Below are positions 1-5,345 of a stretch of 7,569 nucleotides of DNA, one piece after another (positions within the stretch are counted from its first letter, which is position 1; each line of letters starts with the position of its first letter). This DNA comes from Bacillota bacterium (GTDB lineage: Bacteria; Bacillota; Clostridia; Peptostreptococcales; Anaerovoracaceae): assembly GCA_016284575.1 (NCBI GenBank), contig JAEEPD010000029.1:1-7569 (forward strand), written 5' to 3'. The position numbers and the translations under genes are program-made. The notes under the pieces were generated by a model. It was not told the DNA's origin and did no database searches. It worked only from the letters and a program-made list of their open reading frames with translations.

Positions 1-141
1 AGGGCAAAGGACGATGAGGGCAGGCTGGTAACAGACTGCAAAGCGGGCAGCAGCGTAAGCTTCAGGCTCGACCCCTCTGCCGTACACCTTTTCGACCCTG
101 AAACCGGTCTCAATCTTGAAAACATGAGGCAGCAGCCATGA
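1..141 (+). CDS. ABC transporter ATP-binding protein (UgpC/MsmK/MalK type), C-terminal end only
   Basis: An open frame enters from the left edge and ends at the TGA at 139-141, leaving 46 codons. The visible protein includes FRLDPSAVHLFDPETGLNL, which resembles the end of the C-terminal OB-fold/TOBE regulatory domain of CUT1 ATPases, where a 'hLFDpeTG..l' segment is common. The nucleotide-binding domain (Walker A, signature, Walker B) lies outside the window and cannot be checked. The family as known energises sugar or glycerol-phosphate importers from the cytoplasmic face. Its stop overlaps the start of the next permease by an ATGA, so the two are co-transcribed and probably translationally coupled. 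The assignment rests on this short tail and on the two permeases that follow. Confidence 0.8.
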   Translation, partial: RAKDDEGRLVTDCKAGSSVSFRLDPSAVHLFDPETGLNLENMRQQP

Positions 142-995
142 AGAAACGAAATCTTAAGCCGCTGCTTTTTCTTCTTCCCATACTGATATTTTCCATAGCC
201 TTTGTCTATTACCCCTTCGCCAGGGTGATCGTCAACAGCTTTTCCCTGGTGAACGCAAAGGGACAGCTTAAGGGCTTTGCGGGGCTGGAAAACTACCGCT
301 ACGTCTTCTCCAGAGGGGACTTTGCGGTGGCCCTTGGAAACAGCCTCAAGCTGGCGGCGGTAAACGTGCCGGTGACCCTTTTCATAACCATTTTCCTGGC
401 GCTTCTTGCAGAAAAAAAGCGGAGACTGAGTCCCGTCTACGAGACTCTTTTTGCGCTGCCCATGTCCGTCTCCATGTCAGCAGCCTGCATGATCTTCAAA
501 TCCATGTTCAGCCCCGCCCTTGGCTGGGTGAACTATTTCTTCGGTCTTTCGCTGGGCTGGTTCGAGTCCAGGGAGACGGCCCTTGCAAGCTGCCTCATCC
601 TTACCATCTGGATGGGCATAGGCTTTGACTTTCTGCTGTTTTTATCGGCGCTTCGGGGTATCCCGGACCAGCTTCTGGAGGCTTCTGAGCTGGACGGTGC
701 AGGGCTTTTCACCCGCATATTCAGGATAAAGCTTCCTCTGATATCGCCAACCATACTCTACGTGCTCTGCACCAATTTCGTGCTGGCGCTGCTCACCTCC
801 GCGCCCATGATAATCATTACCCAGGGCGGACCCGCCAGGTCCACCACCACTCTTATGTACATGATGTACGCCTCCGGCTTTGGCAGCTCAGACTACAGCC
901 TGGCCGCGGTGGTGGCTCTCTGCGCCTTCGTGCTGAGCCTTGGCTTTACCATTCTTTCCTTTGTGTTTGAGAGAAAGAGGGTGCATTATCAATGA
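138..995 (+). CDS. CUT1 ABC transporter permease, UgpA/MalF-like
   Basis: A 285-residue integral membrane protein, the usual length for UgpA-type permeases. About six hydrophobic segments can be seen (near residues 8-27, 70-92, 104-122, 150-170, 205-228 and 255-276). The cytoplasmic EAA coupling loop, which contacts the ATPase, is at about 181-203: EASELDGAGLFTRIFRIKLP. A TQGGPARSTTTLMYMMY stretch at 228-244 matches the conserved GGP segment before the last helices of this family. The start is fixed by the ATGA overlap with the upstream ATPase gene. With the next gene it would form the heterodimeric channel. The sequence shows the transporter class but not the substrate; CUT1 members take up oligosaccharides, glycerol-3-phosphate and related polar compounds. 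Confidence 0.93.
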   Translation: MKKRNLKPLLFLLPILIFSIAFVYYPFARVIVNSFSLVNAKGQLKGFAGLENYRYVFSRGDFAVALGNSLKLAAVNVPVTLFITIFLALLAEKKRRLSPVYETLFALPMSVSMSAACMIFKSMFSPALGWVNYFFGLSLGWFESRETALASCLILTIWMGIGFDFLLFLSALRGIPDQLLEASELDGAGLFTRIFRIKLPLISPTILYVLCTNFVLALLTSAPMIIITQGGPARSTTTLMYMMYASGFGSSDYSLAAVVALCAFVLSLGFTILSFVFERKRVHYQ

Positions 996-1870
996 GCAGA
1001 CCCGATCTGAACAAGGGGCCTAAGGCTTCAAGGCCCGCTTCCATAACTTCAAGGGAAAGGGCTGCAGACATTGCCGTAAGCATCATCGCTCTGGCCATAG
1101 GCCTGGTGCTTATCTTCCCCATAATCTACTGTATTTTCGGGGCCTTCAAGACCCCGGCGGAGTTCATGACGCCTAAGCTTCTTCCGGGGAGCTTCGCCAA
1201 TCTTGACAACTTCAGGGAGGCTTTGCAGAAGGCGGATCTGCTGCGCTACATGGGCAATTCCTTTATCGTGTCCTTCTTCGGCACCACCATCAGGCTGCTG
1301 TTTGCGGTCTTTGCCGCCTACGCCTTCGTGTACTACGAATTTCCCCTAAAGCGCTTCTGGTTCTTCTTCATACTGGGCACCATGATGCTGCCTGGGGACA
1401 TACTTCTGACCACCAATTACATCACCGTATCAAGGCTTCACCTTCTGAACAGCTACCTCGGCATGATGATAGTCAGCTTCGTGGGCGCCAGCCAGATGTT
1501 CATGCTGCGTCAGCGCTTTCTGTCCGTTCCGAAGGAGCTTAAGGAGGCGGCGGAGCTTGACGGCTACGGAGATCTGGGCTTCATATTCAGGGTCCTGCTT
1601 CCAGTCTGCAGGCCGGTTCTGGTGACGCTTTTCGTCCAGGGCTTCATAACCCTGTGGAATTCCTACCTCTGGCCTCTGCTGGTCACCGCCAGCGCTCCGG
1701 AGATGAGGACCATAATGGTGGGCATCACCAAGCTCAACTCCTGGGAGGACGAAAATTACTGGCTGGTGCTGGCAGGAGTGTGCATCTCCCTGATCCCGTC
1801 CTTTGTGCTTTTCGTTATTATGCGAAGAAGCCTCAGGAAAAACGGCCTTGAGGGCGCTCTTGTGGGCTAG
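992..1870 (+). CDS. CUT1 ABC transporter permease, UgpE/MalG-like
   Basis: A 292-residue polytopic membrane protein with a short hydrophilic N-terminus and about six transmembrane segments (first near 27-50, last near 258-278). Its EAA loop at 185-207 begins EAAELDGYGDLGFIFRVLLP and is preceded by MLRQRFLSVPKELK, typical of UgpE/MalG partners. MMLPGD at 131-136 and WNSYLWPLL at 222-230 also fit the family. It overlaps the upstream permease by an ATGA. It ends 292 bases before the binding-protein gene, a gap that holds an FMN riboswitch, so permeases and binding protein need not be expressed at the same level. The type of transporter is secure; the substrate is not shown by this protein. Confidence 0.93.
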   Translation: MSRPDLNKGPKASRPASITSRERAADIAVSIIALAIGLVLIFPIIYCIFGAFKTPAEFMTPKLLPGSFANLDNFREALQKADLLRYMGNSFIVSFFGTTIRLLFAVFAAYAFVYYEFPLKRFWFFFILGTMMLPGDILLTTNYITVSRLHLLNSYLGMMIVSFVGASQMFMLRQRFLSVPKELKEAAELDGYGDLGFIFRVLLPVCRPVLVTLFVQGFITLWNSYLWPLLVTASAPEMRTIMVGITKLNSWEDENYWLVLAGVCISLIPSFVLFVIMRRSLRKNGLEGALVG

Positions 1871-1906
1871 TCTGGCGAAAACGGCATTGGAAGGATTTCT
1901 TTTGGC

Positions 1907-1935
1907 CAGCTGAAAATAATCCTTTACTTCAGCTG
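1907..1935. repeat. 8-bp perfect inverted repeat after the permease genes
   Basis: CAGCTGAA (1907-1914) is matched by TTCAGCTG (1928-1935) around a 13-base loop. It lies 37 bases after the second permease stop and just ahead of the FMN riboswitch. The 3' side is not followed by a T-run, so it is not a convincing intrinsic terminator. It could stabilise the 3' end of the permease mRNA or serve as an operator; neither can be decided from the sequence. Confidence 0.4.
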
Positions 1936-1951
1936 CCGGCAGTAGTAAATT
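1923..1951 (+). promoter_or_regulatory. Possible weak promoter ahead of the FMN riboswitch
   Basis: TTTACT (1923-1928) and TAAATT (1946-1951) are separated by 17 bases; each matches 4 of 6 consensus positions. Initiation would fall near 1957-1960, a few bases before the riboswitch, which is a sensible place. The match is weak, and the binding-protein gene could instead be transcribed from the upstream operon, with the riboswitch acting as an internal attenuator. Confidence 0.3.
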
Positions 1952-1966
1952 ATATCCGATAACAAA

Positions 1967-2072
1967 CTTCAGGGCGGGGTGAGATTCCCCACCGGCGGTA
2001 AAGCCCGCGAACGCCGAAAGGCGCCGATCCGTTGAAACTACGGGGCCGACAGTATAGTCTGGATGGGAGAGG
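1967..2072 (+). ncRNA. FMN riboswitch (RFN element) aptamer
   Basis: The conserved blocks of the RFN element occur in order: AGGGCGGGG (1971-1979), ACCGGCGGTAAAGCCCGCGA (1991-2010), GGCCGACAGTATAGTC (2044-2059) and TGGATGGGAGAG. Helices can be drawn: P1 CTTC/GAGG (1967-1970 with 2069-2072, one G-U pair), P2 GGGG/CCCC (1976-1979 with 1987-1990) closing a TGAGATT loop, P4 CGCC/GGCG (2012-2015 with 2020-2023) closed by a GAAA tetraloop, and P5 CCGT/ACGG (2029-2032 with 2040-2043) with a TGAAACT loop. Compared with remembered E. coli ribB and Fusobacterium aptamers, the core junctions look canonical. The closing pair of P5 is U-A instead of G-C and one loop base differs. Known members bind FMN and switch off riboflavin synthesis or uptake genes. 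Here it precedes an ABC binding protein. Confidence 0.95.
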
Positions 2073-2092
2073 CACATAGACTTTTGCATTTT

Positions 2093-2123
2093 TGCCCTGT
2101 GTTTCCGCAGGGCATTTGTATTT
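2093..2123 (+). terminator. Expression-platform terminator of the FMN riboswitch
   Basis: TGCCCTG (2093-2099) pairs with CAGGGCA (2108-2114) around an 8-base loop, followed by the T-rich ATTTGTATTT. The 5' arm GCCCTG (2094-2099) can instead pair with CAGGGC at 1970-1975, the conserved 5' strand of the aptamer. This gives mutually exclusive states: FMN bound, aptamer folded, terminator formed; no FMN, antiterminator formed and transcription proceeds into the binding-protein gene. The T-tract is interrupted, so termination may be incomplete. The pairings are read directly; the ON/OFF logic is inferred from known RFN leaders. Confidence 0.8.
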
Positions 2124-2162
2124 AAAATCTAACTGCCTTCCGAATTTTTTTGGAGGTCAAAC

Positions 2163-3533
2163 ATGAAAAAATTATTAGCGATAATTCTGGCTGCGGCAAT
2201 GGTTTTAGGGCTTGCAGCCTGCGGCGGACAGCAGGAGGGGGCAGGAAGCGGTGATGTAAAGCCGCCTGAGCCTCAGGGCTTTGAGCCCAAGCTGGGCACG
2301 GAGCCTGTGGAGATAGTCTTCTGGCACAGCGCTTCGGATGCGCAGGGCCAGCTGATGGACAAGTACATTCAGGAGTACAACCAGAGCAACGGCAAGCAGG
2401 TGACGGTGAATGCGGTCTATCAGGGCCAGTATTCCGATGCCACAACGCTGCTCAAGTCCATACTTTCCGCAGAGAACTACAGCGAGCTTCCCGATGTGAT
2501 GCAGATGGATGCCACCGGCAAGGTCGACTATTTCAACTCCGGCAAGGCCTTTACCGCCAGCGACGCTCAGACTCAGTTTGAGGAGTCCGTTCAGGGCAGC
2601 TATCTGGACGCAGCTCTTGGAAACTGGGAGTTTTCCGGCGTTCAGCTGGGTCTTCCCTTTGCCACATCCACGACCATTACCTACTACAACAAGACTCTGC
2701 TGGAGCAGGCGGGCTGGGATAAGTGCCCCGATACCTTCGGAGATCTGATCCGACTGAGCGAGGACTTCAAGGCTAACAAGATAAATGTTCCTGTTATCGG
2801 CACAGTTCCCAACACTCCGACCCTTGCCAACTGGCTGGGTCAGCTGGGCAGCTATGTGGTCAACAATAAAAACGGCTCCGACGGCATGGCAGACAAGCTG
2901 GAATGCGTTGATAACGGGGCTCTCAAGACCTTCCTGTCCGAGTGGAAAGCTCTGTACGACAACGGCGCTCTCACCAACGATGCGCTTTCCACCTCGGCCT
3001 TTGTGGCAGGGCAGGTGGCCATTTTCACCAGCTCTTCCTCCAATATAAAGAGCGTTCTGGACAAGGTGGGCGGGGCCTTTGAGGTTGGCGTGGCGCCGTA
3101 CCTTAGGGTCAGCAGCAGCGCCTCCCACGGGGCTACGGTCTCCGGCTCCTTCCTTGCCATGTTCGACAGCCAGGATCAGCTGAAGATGGAGGCTGCCTGG
3201 GATTTTGTGAAGTACATGACCGGAGAGGCTGTGCAGGCTGATTTTGCCGTGAACACCGGCTACATCCCTGCCAACAAGGCGGCCTTTGAGAACAGCGCTT
3301 ACAAGGCTCTGCTGGCTTCCACGCCCCAGTTTGACGTGGGTCCGGAGCAGCTGGAAAAGACGCCCTCTGATATGAGGAGCGTTACGGTCGGTCCCTCCAC
3401 GGATTTCTATTACGCAATCATGAACAACTGCTCAGACATGCTGGCTAATGGCCAGAGCGTGGATGAGACGGTGTCGAAGATGGCAGAGGAGCTTCAGGGC
3501 CTGCTGGACGCATACAAGCGCGCAAATCTGTAA
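2163..3533 (+). CDS. Extracellular solute-binding lipoprotein, UgpB-like (family 1), under FMN riboswitch control
   Basis: A 456-residue protein with a lipoprotein signal: KK, a hydrophobic core and lipobox LAAC, predicting lipidation at Cys20 and anchoring to the outer face of the membrane. A Gly/Gln-rich linker follows. The mature part shows family 1 features close to UgpB: EIVFWHSASDAQGQ at about 50-63, VYQGQYSDATTLLKSIL at about 84-100, and LPFATSTTITYYNKTLLEQ at about 163-181, comparable to the PFxSSTPVLYYNK region of UgpB. A C-terminal amphipathic segment is also usual. GGAGG at 2152-2156 supports the ATG. It should deliver the substrate to the permeases encoded upstream. UgpB binds glycerol-3-phosphate and glycerophosphodiesters; the riboswitch makes a flavin or flavin-related ligand worth considering, but that is inference. 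No terminator is visible after the stop. Confidence 0.92.
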   Translation: MKKLLAIILAAAMVLGLAACGGQQEGAGSGDVKPPEPQGFEPKLGTEPVEIVFWHSASDAQGQLMDKYIQEYNQSNGKQVTVNAVYQGQYSDATTLLKSILSAENYSELPDVMQMDATGKVDYFNSGKAFTASDAQTQFEESVQGSYLDAALGNWEFSGVQLGLPFATSTTITYYNKTLLEQAGWDKCPDTFGDLIRLSEDFKANKINVPVIGTVPNTPTLANWLGQLGSYVVNNKNGSDGMADKLECVDNGALKTFLSEWKALYDNGALTNDALSTSAFVAGQVAIFTSSSSNIKSVLDKVGGAFEVGVAPYLRVSSSASHGATVSGSFLAMFDSQDQLKMEAAWDFVKYMTGEAVQADFAVNTGYIPANKAAFENSAYKALLASTPQFDVGPEQLEKTPSDMRSVTVGPSTDFYYAIMNNCSDMLANGQSVDETVSKMAEELQGLLDAYKRANL

Positions 3534-3542
3534 AAAATATGC

Positions 3543-3571
3543 TTGACAAAGGGCTTTATTGAGCGTACAAT
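3543..3571 (+). promoter_or_regulatory. Strong sigma-A type promoter for the T-box operon
   Basis: TTGACA (3543-3548) is a perfect -35 hexamer; TACAAT (3566-3571) matches 5 of 6 at -10; the spacer is 17 bases. Transcription should begin near 3577-3579, about 25 bases before the T-box Stem I. The -35 starts only 9 bases after the stop codon of the binding-protein gene. Confidence 0.88.
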
Positions 3572-3577
3572 CTCAAA

Positions 3578-3903
3578 TAATTTAATACTTTAAACCGTTG
3601 AACAAGAGTAAGTAGGCAGTATTTGAGCCGCCCAGAGAGCTGCGGATGGTGGGATCGCAGCAGGCAGAAGCTGTTGAATGGACTTGGGAGGGCAGCCGAA
3701 AGGTGCAGATTGAAGGAAAGGCCAGAGCCGGAGCTTCAGGAAACGCCAAGTAGCAGCTGACGGGGAACTCCGCCCGTTATCAGTGGAGCAGCCGTTGCTT
3801 GACGGTTGATGAGTGGGTAGGGCTTAAGGCCTTGCCAAATTGGGTGGTACCGCAAGAGTTTATCTCCTGTCCCAGTGAAAACTGGGGCAGGAGTATTTAT
3901 TTT
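3578..3903 (+). ncRNA. T-box leader, tRNA-sensing; specifier best read as UGG (Trp)
   Basis: The hallmark TGGGTGGTACCGC lies at 3841-3853. Stem I can be traced: lower helix CAAG/CTTG (3603-3606 with 3683-3686), specifier loop with AGTA (3611-3614) opposite GAA (3676-3678), helix GCAGT/GCTGT (3616-3620 with 3670-3674), the AGAGAG bulge (3634-3639), and distal hairpin GCTGCG/CGCAGC (3639-3644 with 3656-3661). After GAA comes TGG (3679-3681), then A, then the helix strand; this is the usual position of specifier codon plus purine. The antiterminator pairs TGGG (3841-3844) with CCCA (3871-3874) and GCAAGAG with CTCCTGT (3852-3858 with 3864-3870), with one A-C mismatch. The TGGT bulge pairs with a tRNA acceptor end; its T allows discriminator A, or G by wobble, as in bacterial tRNA-Trp. 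Uncharged tRNA should promote readthrough into the amidohydrolase and membrane protein genes. Confidence 0.93.
3864..3903 (+). terminator. T-box intrinsic terminator
   Basis: CTCCTG-T-CCCAGT (3864-3876) pairs with ACTGGG-G-CAGGAG (3881-3893), a 13-bp stem with one U-G pair and a GAAA loop, followed by TATTTATTTT (3894-3903). Its 5' arm is shared with the antiterminator, so the two structures exclude each other. From 3904 to the start of the next gene there is an untranslated leader of about 96 bases with no clear further element. Confidence 0.93.
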
Positions 3904-3999
3904 CCGGGAAACTTCTCTCCAGACAAGCAAAACAGGCAGCCCGGAGCAGCAAAGGGGCGCGGAAACCGCAGCCCGTAAGGACAAATAAGGAGAGAAAAA

Positions 4000-5193
4000 A
4001 TGACAGACTACAGAAAAGAAGCAGAGGCCATCGCAGCTGAGATAACAGAGGCCAGAAGAGTCATCCACGGCTACGCAGAGCTGGGGCTTGAGACCGTAAA
4101 AACCGCAGCCTTCATCGAGGAAAAGCTCAGAAGCTACGGCATAGAGCCCAAAAGATGCGGCAAGAACGGCGTCACAGCCATAATCGGCCAGGAGCCGGCA
4201 GGCGAGGGCAGCGGAAAGGTCATACTTCTGAGAGGCGACATCGACGCCCTTCCCATGAAGGAGGAGACAGGCCTCCCATTTGCGGCAACCAACGGCAACT
4301 GCCATTCCTGCGGCCACGACCTTCACGGCGCCATGCTGCTGGGAGCGGCCAAGCTGCTGAAGGCTCATGAAAAGGAGCTTAAGGGCAGGGTCAAGCTGAT
4401 GTTCCAGCCCGGCGAGGAGGTCCTTGGCGGCGCCAACGAGATGATCGCAGACGGCCTGCTGGAGAACCCCAAGGTGGACGTGGCCATAGGCATGCACACC
4501 AGCTCCGGCGGCGATCACTGCGACCTTGGCCTGGTCACCTTCAAGAGAGATTATTCCACCTTCTCCGGCGATTTCGTCCGGGTGACGGTCCACGGCAAGC
4601 AGTCCCACGGCAGCCGTCCCGAGACCGGCGTGGATGCCATAAACATCGCAGCCCACATTGTGACAGGCCTGGAGGAGCTGATCGCAAGAGAGGTCTCCAA
4701 CACCGAGCGCTCGGTGGTGCTGGTGGGCAAGATCGCAGGCGGCGACAGCTGCAATACCCAGGCGGGAACCTGCGTGCTGGAGATATCCGTAAGAGCAGCA
4801 AGCTCCGAGAGAAGAAGCTTCCTGAAGCAGAGGGTCAAGGAGATTTCCGAGGGCATAGCCCTTGCCTTCCGCGGCACGGCGGAGACCGAATATGTGTACG
4901 GCCAGCCTCCCATGTACAATGCGCCTGAGATGTGCGACTGCGTGCCCGGCTATGCAGCCGAGGTGGTGGGGCAGGATATGGTCAAGGAGCTGTTCGAGTT
5001 CGGCGGCACCGAGGACTTCACCGCAGTGGCGGAGAGGGTCCCCAGCGTGTATCTGCACATAGGCTCCGGTGCCATCGCAGGCAGGGATGTGACCCATCAC
5101 AATCCGAAGATAATATTCGACGAGGCAGTGCTTCCCATAGGCGCAGCGGTCTACGCAAACGTGGCCGCCAGATACCTGGAGGAGCACCAGTAG
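4000..5193 (+). CDS. M20-family amidohydrolase (aminoacylase / IAA-amino acid hydrolase / hippurate hydrolase type)
   Basis: A 397-residue protein without signal peptide, of usual length for M20D enzymes, which hydrolyse the amide bond of N-acyl amino acids in the cytoplasm using two metal ions. Family motifs: HGYAELGLE (23-31, the HxxPELGxxE region with Ala for Pro), DIDALP (80-85), HSCGHDLHGAMLLGAA (102-117), FQPGEE (135-140), GMH (164-166), SHGSRP (202-207), FGGTEDF (334-340) and THHN (365-368). Likely metal ligands are Cys104, His106, Glu140, His166 and His366 or His367; Glu139 would be the general base. All expected residues are present, so it should be active. AAGGAG at 3987-3992 supports the ATG. 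The T-box upstream links it to amino-acid supply, most likely tryptophan released from a conjugate. The acyl group cannot be deduced; peptide or N-acetyl substrates remain possible. Confidence 0.92.
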   Translation: MTDYRKEAEAIAAEITEARRVIHGYAELGLETVKTAAFIEEKLRSYGIEPKRCGKNGVTAIIGQEPAGEGSGKVILLRGDIDALPMKEETGLPFAATNGNCHSCGHDLHGAMLLGAAKLLKAHEKELKGRVKLMFQPGEEVLGGANEMIADGLLENPKVDVAIGMHTSSGGDHCDLGLVTFKRDYSTFSGDFVRVTVHGKQSHGSRPETGVDAINIAAHIVTGLEELIAREVSNTERSVVLVGKIAGGDSCNTQAGTCVLEISVRAASSERRSFLKQRVKEISEGIALAFRGTAETEYVYGQPPMYNAPEMCDCVPGYAAEVVGQDMVKELFEFGGTEDFTAVAERVPSVYLHIGSGAIAGRDVTHHNPKIIFDEAVLPIGAAVYANVAARYLEEHQ

Positions 5194-5239
5194 GGGGCAA
5201 AGGAGCCCGCAAGGACTGCCAAAGCTAAAGCTCAGGCCG

Positions 5240-5262
5240 AGGCTAAATGAACTGCATAGCCT
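5240..5262. repeat. Small inverted repeat in the amidohydrolase-membrane protein gap
   Basis: AGGCTA (5240-5245) is matched by TAGCCT (5257-5262) around an 11-base loop, in the 152-base gap between the two T-box-controlled genes. There is no T-run, so it is not a terminator. It may be a minor mRNA processing or stability hairpin, or chance. The gap also has a 10-base direct repeat (CTGCCAAAGC at 5216 and 5261) and otherwise no visible promoter or gene. Confidence 0.3.
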
Positions 5263-5345
5263 GCCAAAGCGAGCCGAACAAGCACCAGAGCAGGCCAGTC
5301 CACAAACAATAAACTCAGAAAGCAAATTCAACAGGAGGACCTGAA

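Noticed and set aside
1907..1935. Inverted repeat as an intrinsic terminator of the permease operon
   Set aside because: No T-run follows the hairpin and the loop is long (13 bases), so termination is not supported; it is kept only as a repeat.
2205..3128. A 307-codon open frame on the minus strand
   Set aside because: It lies inside the binding-protein gene, has no domain or convincing start signal, and the + strand protein has a clear lipobox and family motifs.
5216..5270. Direct 10-base repeats (CTGCCAAAGC) as a CRISPR or regulatory array
   Set aside because: Only two copies, short, and in a compositionally biased A/C/G-rich gap; chance or local duplication explains them.
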